Counted from the first letter of the stretch, positions 43,056 through 52,204 are shown. The stretch is 64,000 nt of DNA from Chryseobacterium sp. JV274 (GCF_903969135.1 NZ_LR824569.1:434001-498000), one strand, 5' to 3'. Notes: a model not told the origin generated them from the letters alone. Made by a program: numbers and translations.

Positions 43056-43241
43056 CACAAAAGTCACAAAAGTTTTATTTTAAAAACACATTAGTTCACT
43101 TAAGTAAGTTTAAAAAGATACCGCAGAAAAGTTCACATAAGAAGAAAATCAAAGATTTTTTCAAAACTTAGGTGTACTTTATTATGTATGAAATTTAGCT
43201 TTAAAAAACTTAATCGGTTAAGAACTTTTGTGACTTTTGTG
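43056..43241. repeat. 186-bp inverted-repeat element after the siderophore operon
   Basis: Left arm CACAAAAGTCACAAAAGTT (43056-43074) is an exact complement of the right arm AACTTTTGTGACTTTTGTG (43223-43241), with about 148 bases between. No gene lies inside. The size and structure resemble the other intergenic palindromes of the window, but the arms differ. With the following element it fills the 360-bp gap between the operon and the MocR gene. Confidence 0.7.
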
Positions 43242-43291
43242 ATCAAAAATAATCAATTTAAAAGGTTAGAACTTCATATTATCCAGTATCA

Positions 43292-43367
43292 ATTTTATCG
43301 AAGATAAAATCCTCGCGCCTTAAAACACATTGTTTTGGCCCTTATTTGCGCCTTCGCGTTTTCCAAC
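43292..43367. repeat. Partial family 2 repeat
   Basis: Hairpin core ATTTTATC-GAA-GATAAAAT (43292-43310), then GTTTTCCAAC at 43358-43367. The distance from core to this end sequence (47-48 bases) equals that in the complete copy at 13720-13860; the left end with GTTGGAAAAC is missing here, so this copy is truncated or degenerate. Confidence 0.6.
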
Positions 43368-43378
43368 TAATAAAATAA

Positions 43379-44869
43379 TCAGTTTATCAATCCCTTCACA
43401 TTTTTCGAAAAAACCTCAATCCCTTTGTTCATCTCTTCAAAATTAAGATCACCAAACCCCAGTCGCATGGCGGTAAGACCTTTATTCTGATACAACAGTG
43501 TTTTAGGAATGAAAAGATTATCTTTTGCACAGTTTCGGCTCAATTGCATCAGATTCAGTGGAATATTCCATTCCAGCCAAATGGCAAGACCGCCCGAAGG
43601 TTTCTGAAAGGAGATAAAATCACCCAGGTTTTCTTCCAGAAGCGCAGAAAAATAATCACGCCTTTCCTGATAAACTTTTAAAGATTTTTTCAGATAGCGG
43701 TTGATTTCCCCTTCTGCAATCATTTCTCCAAGGGCTCTTTCCATTAGAATATCACCCTGACGATCGATAATTCCAAGGTATTTACGCATTTCTGTCATCA
43801 GATTTTCAGGAGCCACGATAAATCCTGTCCTGAATCCTGGAGCCAAAGATTTCCCGAAAGAACCGATATAGATCACCATTCCATTGGTATCAGCACTGGC
43901 TAAAGGAAGAATGGGGCTTTTATCGTAATGAAATTCATAATCATAATCATCCTCCAGAATAATAAATCCATATTCATTCGCAAGTTCCAATAATTCAAAT
44001 CTTCTCTGAGCGCTCAAAGCAACAGTAGTAGGATAGTGGTGATGAGGTGTCAGATAAAGCATTCTTATTTTCTGCTTTTTACAGGCTTCTCTTACACTTT
44101 CTACGATAATTCCTTCCTCATCAATAGGGATAGAAACAATATCAACCCCCGCTTTCATAAAAATCATATTGACGGAAAAATAACTTAAAGCTCCTACTAA
44201 TACAATATCGCCAGCCGAAAGAAGAATTTCGGAAACAATATAAATACTCATTTCAGTACTTCTGGTAATGAGCAGATTGTTCTTGGAAATAGGGAGTCCA
44301 CGGGAGAGATTCAGATATTGTGATAAATGTTCTTTAAAAAACTCACTTCCATCATGATTATAATGTCCTAAAGCCTTCTGATTGGATTTACGCTTCAGAA
44401 TAGAACTGTAAAACCGGGAATGCTGCCCGATCTGCGTCAAACGGATATCAGGCACTCCATCATTAAAGACATATTCACAGTCCGAATGTTCAAAAGGATT
44501 ATCAAGAATATTGGATGTTTTGAATGAAAAACCGGTCGATATTGGATAGTTTTGAAGGTTATTTTCCTCAAAATCGTTCACTTTTACAGGTTTTTCCTGA
44601 TCCTTTCCAATGACAAATGTTCCTTTATTCGGAAAACTCTCTGTCCAACCCTGAGCCGACAATTCATCATACACAGTAACAGCTGTATTTCTATGGATTT
44701 CCAGCATTTCACTGAACGTTCTTGTTCCCGGAAGTTTCGTTCCAAAAGGTAAAAAGCCTCTTTGAATAGCATTGATCAACTGATTCGCAATCTGCAAATA
44801 GATAGAAGTCTCTGATTTTCTATCAATCTTTATAAAACTTTCGTAAGGAATCTTAACCGGACTATCCAT
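43379..44869 (-). CDS. MocR/PdxR-type GntR regulator with aminotransferase domain
   Basis: About 496 residues: an N-terminal GntR winged HTH (SIYLQIANQLINAIQRGFLPFGTKLPGTR, cited as QLINAIQRGFLPFGTKLPGTR minus its first residue, and FSEMLEIHRNTAVTVYDEL) joined to a type I aminotransferase-like domain with YLTPHHHYPT, DDYDYEFHYD and the PLP Lys in IGSFGKSLAPGFRTGF. Such regulators sense PLP or amino compounds. Divergent from the diiron-bioFDBA operon by 66 bases. BioF and BioA use PLP, so regulation of biotin synthesis is possible; PdxST or GABA control elsewhere is the alternative. Start at ATG 44869, because the longer frame opens at a TTG. Confidence 0.88.
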   Translation of the reverse strand: MDSPVKIPYESFIKIDRKSETSIYLQIANQLINAIQRGFLPFGTKLPGTRTFSEMLEIHRNTAVTVYDELSAQGWTESFPNKGTFVIGKDQEKPVKVNDFEENNLQNYPISTGFSFKTSNILDNPFEHSDCEYVFNDGVPDIRLTQIGQHSRFYSSILKRKSNQKALGHYNHDGSEFFKEHLSQYLNLSRGLPISKNNLLITRSTEMSIYIVSEILLSAGDIVLVGALSYFSVNMIFMKAGVDIVSIPIDEEGIIVESVREACKKQKIRMLYLTPHHHYPTTVALSAQRRFELLELANEYGFIILEDDYDYEFHYDKSPILPLASADTNGMVIYIGSFGKSLAPGFRTGFIVAPENLMTEMRKYLGIIDRQGDILMERALGEMIAEGEINRYLKKSLKVYQERRDYFSALLEENLGDFISFQKPSGGLAIWLEWNIPLNLMQLSRNCAKDNLFIPKTLLYQNKGLTAMRLGFGDLNFEEMNKGIEVFSKNVKGLIN

Positions 44870-44909
44870 AATATCAAAACTGGCACCATACAACCATCCG
44901 GCAATATAC

Positions 44910-44917
44910 TACTTTTG
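44910..44917 (+). promoter_or_regulatory. -7 element TACTTTTG of the biotin operon
   Basis: Exact TAnnTTTG, 18 bases before the ATG at 44936, in the 66-bp region shared with the divergent MocR gene. A -33 element is not clear, which fits a promoter that needs an activator. Confidence 0.55.
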
Positions 44918-44935
44918 ACATCAAAATAAAAATCT

Positions 44936-45559
44936 ATGGAATTTCATCATCTGTTAAAAAAAATTGTACAGGAAGGAAGTACCCACGCCAAATGGCTGAA
45001 TACACTTTCTTTCATGGAAAATGCCGGTGCAAGAAAAATATCAAAATGTGAACATCCAACTCTGGTTTCTCAGATCCAGCTGAAACATGCTGCTGAAGAG
45101 CACCGCCATGCTTATTATCTAAAAAAACAGATCGGGAAAATAGATCCTGAATTATGTAAAACCTACGAAAGTACAGAACTTCTGGCTCCCATAGCAACAA
45201 GCCAATATCTTCACTCATTGGACATTAAAGCCTGTCGTTATCTTCAGAAAGCTTTTAATCTTAATAAAACAGATATTAAATATGCTGCATACCTTTTTGT
45301 AACCTATGCTATTGAGGTACGTGCTGATGAACTTTATCCTGTCTACCAGCAGGTTCTTACCGAAGCTTCTTCCAGAATTATGGTAAAATCTATTATTCTT
45401 GAGGAAGAAGGCCATCTTGAAGAAATGATCAACCAGCTTAATGAATTTTCACCAGACTGGAAAAAGCATGCAGACCATGTTTTAACAATAGAAAAAGACC
45501 TGCACGAAGAATGGATTAATGCTGTTACAGAAGAAGTAGCTCAGTTGAATTATGCTTAG
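44936..45559 (+). CDS. Ferritin-like diiron protein, first gene of the biotin operon
   Basis: 207 residues, predicted all-helical. Six carboxylate/His residues fit a four-helix-bundle diiron site: E28 (SFMENAGAR), E55-x-x-H58 (AEEHRHAY), E127 (AIEVRADELY) and E157-x-x-H160 (LEEEGHLEEM). No signal peptide. The protein is not a recognised biotin enzyme. Its stop lies inside the bioF start region (8-base overlap), so the two are translationally coupled. No bioC, bioH, bioI, bioW or bioZ is seen in the window, which makes an oxygenase-like role in pimeloyl precursor formation an attractive, untested idea. A ferritin-type storage role is less likely given the operon. Confidence 0.72.
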   Translation: MEFHHLLKKIVQEGSTHAKWLNTLSFMENAGARKISKCEHPTLVSQIQLKHAAEEHRHAYYLKKQIGKIDPELCKTYESTELLAPIATSQYLHSLDIKACRYLQKAFNLNKTDIKYAAYLFVTYAIEVRADELYPVYQQVLTEASSRIMVKSIILEEEGHLEEMINQLNEFSPDWKKHADHVLTIEKDLHEEWINAVTEEVAQLNYA

Positions 45560-46661
45560 TAATAGCAATCGCTTTCAGGAATCTCTTAACAAAAGAAAAG
45601 AGGAAGGAACATTAAGACGTTTGCGACTTCAATCTGATGGAATTGATTTCTACTCCAATGACTATCTGGGATTTGCAAAAAGTAAAGAACTTCAGCATTT
45701 ACTACTGCAAAAGATTACAGATAATCCTCAATTGCTTTCAGGAAGTACAGGTTCGAGGCTCATTAGTGGAAACAATGATATTGCGGTTTCTGTAGAAAAT
45801 TATATTGCTCAGATGCATCAGTTTGAATCTGCATTACTTTTTCCGTCTGGATATAATGCCAATCTGGCCTTGTTTTCTACGCTTCCCAGCCGTCATGATA
45901 TAATTATTGTAGACGAACAGATTCATCGGTCGGTACATGATGCCTGCAAACTGTCGAATGCTAAAAAATTAAAGTTCAGGCATAATGATCTTGAGGATCT
46001 TGAAAACATTTTAAAAAGACAGGAAAACCAATGCTATATTGCCATAGAAAGTCTTTACTCTATGGAGGGAGATTTTGCTCCTATTCAGGAAATTGCTGAG
46101 CTTGCTGATCAGTATAATGCCTATTTGATTGTTGATGAAGCCCATGCATTTGGAGTTTTCGGATATGGATTGATTGAAAAATATCAGTTACAACATCAGG
46201 TTTCAGCAGTTGTGGTGACCTATGGAAAAGCACTCGGATCCCATGGAGCAGCAATCCTCTGCAATGAAACAGTAAAATCTTATCTGATTAATTTTGCGAG
46301 TCCGTTCATTTATAGCACATCCGCACAGGATTTTCAGTGGATGAGTATAAAAACAGGATATGAATTTTTAGATCAAAATCATGACCTGGCGATAAAACTT
46401 CAGGACAATATTAAAATTTTCCGAAGCCAAAATCTAGAGTCTCCATCAATGGAAACAAGCCCGGTTCAGGCTATTGTAATTCCTGATAATCAAAAACTGA
46501 AACAATTACAGGATACTTTATCTGAGGAAGGATTCTTAGCCTATGCGATATATAGCCCCACAGTAAAAGAAGGAAGTGAACGATTGCGGATATGTCTTCA
46601 CAGCTTTAATACAGAAAAGGAAATTATAAAACTGACAGGAATCATTAAAGAATTTATTTAA
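45552..46661 (+). CDS. bioF: 8-amino-7-oxononanoate synthase
   Basis: 369 residues of the alpha-oxoamine synthase family: FYSNDYLGFAKSKEL, GSTGSRLISGNN, LIVDEAHAFGVFG and the PLP Lys K226 in VTYGKALGSHGAA. It condenses pimeloyl-ACP/CoA with alanine. All four biotin ring genes are in this operon, which distinguishes it from KBL or SPT homologues. Translationally coupled to the diiron gene. 77 bases separate it from bioD. Confidence 0.93.
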   Translation: MLSNSNRFQESLNKRKEEGTLRRLRLQSDGIDFYSNDYLGFAKSKELQHLLLQKITDNPQLLSGSTGSRLISGNNDIAVSVENYIAQMHQFESALLFPSGYNANLALFSTLPSRHDIIIVDEQIHRSVHDACKLSNAKKLKFRHNDLEDLENILKRQENQCYIAIESLYSMEGDFAPIQEIAELADQYNAYLIVDEAHAFGVFGYGLIEKYQLQHQVSAVVVTYGKALGSHGAAILCNETVKSYLINFASPFIYSTSAQDFQWMSIKTGYEFLDQNHDLAIKLQDNIKIFRSQNLESPSMETSPVQAIVIPDNQKLKQLQDTLSEEGFLAYAIYSPTVKEGSERLRICLHSFNTEKEIIKLTGIIKEFI

Positions 46662-46738
46662 AAGAAAAGAGGAGAAATAAAGCAATTTTCTCGAAAAACT
46701 TCCAAACCCCGGAACACGAATCCCGAATCTCGAAACAC

Positions 46739-47353
46739 ATGAAATTATTTATAACAGGAATAGGAACCGAAATCGGAAAAACAGTCTGCTCGGCTGTTTT
46801 GGTTCAGCATTTTAAAACAGAATACTGGAAACCCATACAGTCCGGAGATCTGCAGTATACGGACAGTGATAAAATTGAAGCATGGACAGACACGAACTTC
46901 TGCCATCCGGAAACTTTCCGATTACAGCTGGCCGCATCACCACATCAGTCCGCAAGAGAAGAAAATATTACCATAAATCTGAATGATTTTCAACTCCCAA
47001 AAACCGGAAACCCATTGATTGTAGAAGGAGCAGGAGGCCTTATGGTGCCCTTATCTGACTCTACATTCATGATCGATCTGATAGAAGAATTAAACCTTCC
47101 GGCTGCATTGGTAGTCAGAAATTATCTCGGATGTATCAATCACAGCTTATTATCAATCATAACATTACAACAGAGAGAGATCCCATTGGAATATTTAATT
47201 CTTAACGGAGATTTCCCGGAAGATACAGAAAGAGTAATCTGCAGTTTTATTGAAAAAGAAACAAAAATTATAAAGATTCCCGAAATCAACACTACTGATA
47301 AGGAATCTATAAAACATGCTGCAAAGCAATTAACAATAACAAAAATAGGATAA
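46739..47353 (+). CDS. bioD: Dethiobiotin synthase
   Basis: 204 residues. P-loop [15 protein letters not shown] at residues 6-20, [14 protein letters not shown] with the substrate Lys, and [10 protein letters not shown] near 101. It closes the ureido ring of dethiobiotin from DAPA, CO2 and ATP. Slightly shorter than E. coli BioD (225). Its stop overlaps the bioB start by one base (TAATG at 47351). Confidence 0.94.
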   Translation: MKLFITGIGTEIGKTVCSAVLVQHFKTEYWKPIQSGDLQYTDSDKIEAWTDTNFCHPETFRLQLAASPHQSAREENITINLNDFQLPKTGNPLIVEGAGGLMVPLSDSTFMIDLIEELNLPAALVVRNYLGCINHSLLSIITLQQREIPLEYLILNGDFPEDTERVICSFIEKETKIIKIPEINTTDKESIKHAAKQLTITKIG

Positions 47354-48336
47354 TGGATACAAAAACAACATTGAGAAATACCTGGACTAAAGAAGAGATT
47401 GAGGAAATTTATCATCTTCCTCTGATGGAACTGATCTATAAGGCAGCCACCGTACACCGCGAATGGCATGATCCTTCTGAAGTACAGATCTCCACTTTAT
47501 TATCCATCAAAACCGGCGGATGTCCTGAAGACTGTTCATACTGCGGACAGGCAGCCCGTTATCACACGAATATCAAAGTACAGGCTTTGTTGCCAACTGA
47601 AACTGTAATTGCCCATGCTCAGAAAGCAAAAGATTCCGGATCTTCAAGATTCTGTATGGCTGCAGCATGGCGTGAAGTTCGTAATAACCGTGACTTTGAC
47701 AGGGTGATTGACATGGTAAAAGGCGTAAATGATCTAGGCCTTGAAGTTTGCTGTACACTGGGAATGCTTACTGAAGAACAGGCTATCAGACTACAGGAAG
47801 CAGGATTATATGCGTACAATCACAATCTTGACACCTCTGAGCAATATTATGAAGAGATCATTTCTACCAGAACATTTGACAACAGGATCAATACCATCAA
47901 CAATGTAAGAAATGCAGGAATCACCGTGTGCTCCGGAGGAATTATCGGACTGGGTGAAACCCACAGAGACAGAATTTCAATGCTTCTGACATTAGCAACA
48001 ATGCCAAAACATCCGGAATCTGTTCCTATCAATGCATTAGCAAGAGTAGCAGGAACACCTTTAGAGGATAATGAAAAAGTAGATACCTGGGAAATGGTAA
48101 GAATGATTGCTACCGCAAGAATCGTAATGCCGTCTTCTATGGTAAGATTAAGTGCCGGCCGTATAGAAATGTCTGAGACAGAACAGGCTTGGTGCTTTAT
48201 GGCAGGAGCCAATTCCATTTTCACAGGAGAAAGAGAAACATTATTGGTAACGCCTAATCCGGGAGTTTCTGAAGATATGCAGATGCTTCAGACATTAGGA
48301 TTGAAACCTATGATGAAAAAGGAAACCTGCTGTTAG
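47353..48336 (+). CDS. bioB: Biotin synthase (radical SAM)
   Basis: 327 residues. The radical SAM cluster is C57-x3-C61-x2-C64 in [14 protein letters not shown]. The [2Fe-2S] sacrificial cluster ligands appear in [19 protein letters not shown] and the later [12 protein letters not shown], with Arg in SAGRIEMS. It inserts sulfur into dethiobiotin. The C-terminus MMKKETCC has two cysteines whose role is unknown. A palindromic repeat separates it from bioA. Confidence 0.96.
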   Translation: MDTKTTLRNTWTKEEIEEIYHLPLMELIYKAATVHREWHDPSEVQISTLLSIKTGGCPEDCSYCGQAARYHTNIKVQALLPTETVIAHAQKAKDSGSSRFCMAAAWREVRNNRDFDRVIDMVKGVNDLGLEVCCTLGMLTEEQAIRLQEAGLYAYNHNLDTSEQYYEEIISTRTFDNRINTINNVRNAGITVCSGGIIGLGETHRDRISMLLTLATMPKHPESVPINALARVAGTPLEDNEKVDTWEMVRMIATARIVMPSSMVRLSAGRIEMSETEQAWCFMAGANSIFTGERETLLVTPNPGVSEDMQMLQTLGLKPMMKKETCC

Positions 48337-48353
48337 ATAATTATGAATGATGA

Positions 48354-48422
48354 ATGATGGGCTGGATCATTAGTATTATCGCTTTTATTATAACATTGAT
48401 AAATACCTTAATCAATATTTAA
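48354..48422 (+). CDS. Possible 22-residue hydrophobic peptide
   Basis: An ATG-started frame gives MMGWIISIIAFIITLINTLI plus two residues, a single strongly hydrophobic helix, ending with TAA inside the start of the palindromic repeat at 48419. No ribosome-binding site or homologue was recognised. It may be chance coding in an AT-rich gap; hydrophobic micropeptides of this length do exist as membrane toxins or regulators. Low confidence. Confidence 0.15.
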   Translation: MMGWIISIIAFIITLINTLINI

Positions 48423-48581
48423 CGCTAAGATTCGCAAAGAAATATTGATTAAATGTAAAAATATTTCGTTCGCAAAGGCATTCTATTCAGCAAGGCAGAA
48501 TGTTTATTATTGCTTAGTGAAGCGCCTTTGCGAACTTAAAAACAGCATACAAATTAAAAAACTTAGCGATCATAGCGTTAA
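48419..48581. repeat. 163-bp palindromic intergenic repeat, family 1 copy B
   Basis: Outer ends TTAACGCTAAG (48419) and CTTAGCGATCATAGCGTTAA (48562-48581); inner arms GTTCGCAAAGGC (48468-48479) and GCCTTTGCGAAC (48524-48535), exact complements with 44 bases between, the same spacing as in copy A at 7112-7272. TTTATTAT followed by GCT and GAA are shared within the tips of both copies. It separates bioB from bioA. Confidence 0.8.
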
Positions 48582-48625
48582 AATTAAAGTACTACGTCAC
48601 TCATTTTTACTCTTTACATCAATAT

Positions 48626-49918
48626 ATGAATACAATAACAAAAGAAATCAGCCTGCAGCAAAGAGATAAAGCGGTCAACTGGCATCCGTATACGCAGATG
48701 AAAACAGCTGACGATATTATTCCTATTGTAAAAGGAAAAGGAATTTACCTGTATGATAACGAAGGGAAAAAATATCTGGATGTCGTTTCATCTTGGTGGG
48801 TGACTTTGCACGGCCATTCTCACCCTTATATTGCACAACGTGTTTTTGAACAGTTAAATACACTGGAACAGGTTATTTTTGCAGGATTTACCCATGAACC
48901 CGCTGTAAAGCTTTCTGAAAATTTACTCAAACTTCTTCCGGCTGGCCAGAAAAAGGTCTTTTATTCGGATAATGGCTCTACAGCAGTAGAAGTTGCTTTA
49001 AAAATGTGTATTCAATATGCATACAATAAAGAGAAAAAGAAGACGAAGATTTTAGCTTTTAAAAATGCTTATCACGGAGATACTTTCGGAGCCATGTCTG
49101 TAAGTGGAAAAAGCTTCTGGACAAGACCTTTCGAAAGCATGCTGTTTGAAGTTGTTTTTATTGATACACCCAATGCAGAAAACCTGGAAAGCCTGCAAAA
49201 ACAGATTAAAGATCTGGCTGATGAAGTGGCTTGCTTTATCTATGAGCCATTAGTTCAGGGTGCTGCAGGAATGTTGATGCATAAAGCAGAAGACCTTGGC
49301 CAGCTAATGAAATTCTGCAGGGAAGAGGGGATTCTTATGATCCAGGATGAAGTTTTTACAGGATTCGGAAGAACAGGTAAGCTTTTCGCAGCAGATTATC
49401 TTACAGAAAAACCGGATATTATGTGTTTTTCAAAAGGACTTACCGGAGGAACTATGCCAATGGGAATCACGACTTGTTCTGATGAAATTTACAATGCCTT
49501 TCTTTCAGATGATCGTCATAAAACCTTATTTCACGGGCATTCGTTTACAGCCAATCCTTTAGCCTGTACAGCGGCTCTTGCCAGCATGGAACTATTACTT
49601 ACAAACGAAACTCAAATGAATATCAACCGCATCACTCATCAACATTCAGAGTTTGCAAAAGCACTTGCTTTTCATCCTCATGTAGAAAAGGTTCGTCAGA
49701 TCGGGACTATTTTAGCTTTCGATTTTAAAACCGGGAATGGTACTTCTTATTTCAATGAAATAGGGAAGAAGCTTTACAATGAATTCTTAAAAAGAGGGAT
49801 TATTATGAGGCCGCTGGGGAATGTAATCTATCTGGTTCCGCCATATTGTATTACTTCCGAAGAATTGGATTTTGTATATCAGAATATTATGGAAGTTCTG
49901 GATCAGTTTAGAGATTAA
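48626..49918 (+). CDS. bioA: Adenosylmethionine-8-amino-7-oxononanoate aminotransferase
   Basis: 430 residues of class III aminotransferases. WHPYTQMKTADD near residue 19 is the BioA signature for SAM binding; SSWWVTLHGHSHP, DNGSTAVEVALKM, YHGDTFGAMSVSG, QDEVFTGFGRTG and the PLP Lys K270 in FSKGLTGGTMPMG follow. It converts KAPA to DAPA with SAM as amino donor. Separated from bioB by the 163-bp repeat but on the same strand, so it may still be co-transcribed. Terminator at 49956. Confidence 0.95.
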   Translation: MNTITKEISLQQRDKAVNWHPYTQMKTADDIIPIVKGKGIYLYDNEGKKYLDVVSSWWVTLHGHSHPYIAQRVFEQLNTLEQVIFAGFTHEPAVKLSENLLKLLPAGQKKVFYSDNGSTAVEVALKMCIQYAYNKEKKKTKILAFKNAYHGDTFGAMSVSGKSFWTRPFESMLFEVVFIDTPNAENLESLQKQIKDLADEVACFIYEPLVQGAAGMLMHKAEDLGQLMKFCREEGILMIQDEVFTGFGRTGKLFAADYLTEKPDIMCFSKGLTGGTMPMGITTCSDEIYNAFLSDDRHKTLFHGHSFTANPLACTAALASMELLLTNETQMNINRITHQHSEFAKALAFHPHVEKVRQIGTILAFDFKTGNGTSYFNEIGKKLYNEFLKRGIIMRPLGNVIYLVPPYCITSEELDFVYQNIMEVLDQFRD

Positions 49919-49955
49919 ACGATCTCTTCAGGTAATAATTTTTTTTAATTTTTTT

Positions 49956-49990
49956 AAACCTTATAGATTTCCAAAATCTATAAGGTTTTT
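49956..49990 (+). terminator. Intrinsic terminator after bioA
   Basis: Perfect 15-bp stem AAACCTTATAGATTT / AAATCTATAAGGTTT with CCA loop and a T-run (TTTTT). 38 bases after the bioA stop. Confidence 0.88.
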
Positions 49991-50038
49991 AGGGTTTTAT
50001 ATTCAGCGTTTTATTTTCGCAATAATTGCCTGATTGTC

Positions 50039-50590
50039 TTAGAGCTCTTGCTCAGCTTTCTTTAAAATACCAATCAACTCTTTCAATTCTTCTTTACTGA
50101 ATTCAAGCAAATTCTGATTATAATGGCTTGACGGAATTTTTATATAGTTGACCCAGGATGAAAGTTTCTCACGATAAACACTCCCAAATTCAATATTGCT
50201 CATGGTGACAAATTTATATTTGGTTTCCTGATTCGATTTTTCATTTTCTTTCTGTTCCACAGTATGAAGAGCCTGGATAAGCTTCCCCAATTCATTTTTA
50301 TCAATCGTAAGGGTCTTTTTCGATATTTGGTCAAAAGTTTCATATTCATACATTATCCCCAGAAAAGTTTCTGATAAGTTATCCGAAGCGTCTTTTGTTT
50401 CAATTTTTTGAATATTCAGGTTTTTAAACTTACCTACATTAATGATTTTCTTCTCAATTAATGTCCCTTTTCTAGAATTGATGGGAAGTCCGCGAGATGT
50501 TGTTGTAGATCTTTGAACAGGAGGTGGTGCAATTTGAGCAGCTGCCCATACACCTGATACACAGGAAATCATAATGATGATTCTTTTCAT
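50039..50590 (-). CDS. Secreted protein of unknown function
   Basis: 183 residues with a signal peptide (IIIMISCVSGVWAAA, cleavage near QIAPPP). The mature part has no recognised domain; it contains a charged, helix-prone C-terminus (LLEFSKEELKELIGILKKAEQEL, cited as FSKEELKELIGILKKAE). No sorting domain of the type IX system. It lies 39 bases downstream of the T9SS cargo gene and may share its transcript. Confidence 0.6.
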   Translation of the reverse strand: MKRIIIMISCVSGVWAAAQIAPPPVQRSTTTSRGLPINSRKGTLIEKKIINVGKFKNLNIQKIETKDASDNLSETFLGIMYEYETFDQISKKTLTIDKNELGKLIQALHTVEQKENEKSNQETKYKFVTMSNIEFGSVYREKLSSWVNYIKIPSSHYNQNLLEFSKEELKELIGILKKAEQEL

Positions 50591-50629
50591 TGATAGAATT
50601 GTTATTAGTTTTTTAAATATATATTTTTT

Positions 50630-52081
50630 CTACTTCTTAATTAGCTTTTTTGTGGAAAATCTTCCATTTTCAAAAATAGTTTTTACAAAATACACTCCTT
50701 CAGAAAGGTCAGAAACATCAGCATTATTTTCTATTACAGTTTTTAATAATTTTCCACCAACAGAATAGATCTCTATTTTATCAATTTTTTCTTTTGATTG
50801 ATAAGTTAAATGATTTTGTACTGGGCTTCCAAAAGTAATTTCAGGATTATTTTTTACCGTTCCTTTTGTTGCTAATGTAGCAGTACCGTTTATAAGATAT
50901 TTTACAATATTTAATGTTTCTCCATCGGTGCTCACAATGATATTATTATCAAAAACCTTTATTGCGTTAATATTATGATAGACTAAATTAGGATCATTTT
51001 CTATATATTCTCCAAATACAGGATCAACAGTTCCATTTTGATTTAGCTTAGAGATATAATAATAAGTGTAGCCACTATTATTAAGGTCAGCAAAGCCCGC
51101 AATATAATAAGAACCATTTTTTTCATAGATATCACGGAATTCAAGTCCAACAATACCATTATAATTAAATGTGGTATCTGGTGTACCATCGGCATTAAGC
51201 CTTCCTAATGCAGGTGGTGTCTGCCACATTAAATCATTCTTTGCATATACAATTTTATTGGCAGAATCTACTTTTACAATACTGGGGTCACCACTAAACA
51301 AAACTTCTCCATTGTTACCAAAACCAGTCATAGGCTGCCCGTCAACAGTGTATTTTTTTATTGTACCATTTCCAAAAAAAAGAAGATTAAGCTGGTTATC
51401 TAAAATGATCCGAGGAAGATAAGGACTCTGAAAAGGATTCTGTTGATAAGTCAGTATTTCTCCGTTATTCCCAAAGCTATTGTCTGATGTACCATCCGAA
51501 TTTAATCTTAATGTATGAGTTTTCCCGTCAGTTTGTCCAAAAGAATCCATACTTATTCCTGAAACAAGAATTTTATTTCCCTGCTGTATAAGATTAGTTA
51601 ATTCAAAAGAAACTGATAAATTAGCTAATACCTTTATTCCTCCATTTCCAAATGAAGGGTCTAACTGCCCATTCGGAAGTAATCGAATTACATCCAAATA
51701 ACACATATTGTTTGTAGAACCATATCGTTTGAGCAGTAAAGTTAATTTATCATCTGCATGTCTTATAAATCCAGCAAGAGAACCATCATTGTAATTCAAT
51801 GCAATGTTGCCATTCGTGCCAAAAGTCATATCTAAAGAGCCACTGTAATTTGTCGCTTTAGAAATAATTAATTGGTTGGTGCCGGTATTATAGGATTTAT
51901 AGAATACTGAATTTGTCGCTGCAGTCAATTCTCCTGCATAAGAGCTTCCCGTTCCTAAATATGAGCTTCCTGCTGGAAGGGTATAAATCCCGTTCGAAGC
52001 AAACGCAGGATCTTTGGAAATAATTTGTGCAAAAGAAGCTTGTGCCACGAGAGTAAGCACAAATAATAATTGTTTTTTCAT
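50630..52081 (-). CDS. Type IX secreted protein with delta-60 repeats
   Basis: 483 residues: signal peptide (LLFVLTLVAQASFA), then a row of delta-60 repeats with the recurring pattern LDxxFGxNG (for example LDMTFGTNGNIAL, LDPSFGNGGIKV, SDNSFGNNGEIL, TGFGNNGEVLF, PDTTFNYNGIVG), and a C-terminal Por sorting domain (IEIYSVGGKLLKTV ... LSEGVYFVKTIF ... STKKLIKK, about 415-483). The protein should be exported by the type IX system to the surface or outside. The repeats may build a beta-propeller-like or adhesin structure; the binding partner is unknown. Confidence 0.88.
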   Translation of the reverse strand: MKKQLLFVLTLVAQASFAQIISKDPAFASNGIYTLPAGSSYLGTGSSYAGELTAATNSVFYKSYNTGTNQLIISKATNYSGSLDMTFGTNGNIALNYNDGSLAGFIRHADDKLTLLLKRYGSTNNMCYLDVIRLLPNGQLDPSFGNGGIKVLANLSVSFELTNLIQQGNKILVSGISMDSFGQTDGKTHTLRLNSDGTSDNSFGNNGEILTYQQNPFQSPYLPRIILDNQLNLLFFGNGTIKKYTVDGQPMTGFGNNGEVLFSGDPSIVKVDSANKIVYAKNDLMWQTPPALGRLNADGTPDTTFNYNGIVGLEFRDIYEKNGSYYIAGFADLNNSGYTYYYISKLNQNGTVDPVFGEYIENDPNLVYHNINAIKVFDNNIIVSTDGETLNIVKYLINGTATLATKGTVKNNPEITFGSPVQNHLTYQSKEKIDKIEIYSVGGKLLKTVIENNADVSDLSEGVYFVKTIFENGRFSTKKLIKK

Positions 52082-52204
52082 TGTTTGGTTTTTTTAATAA
52101 AATTTTGAGGTTAAAATGTAACCTGTGTAAGTATAATTTTTAGGTTGTGTTTTCAAATGTATGATAAAATTTTAGAAAAGTAAAAAAGTGCTCAGATTTT
52201 TGCT

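Noticed and set aside
44936..45559. Iron-storage ferritin or bacterioferritin
   Set aside because: Ferritin-like metal ligands are there, but length, lack of ferritin signature and the position in a biotin operon speak against storage.
48445..48669. 74-residue open frame before bioA
   Set aside because: Lies almost wholly in the palindromic repeat and runs into the bioA start in another frame.
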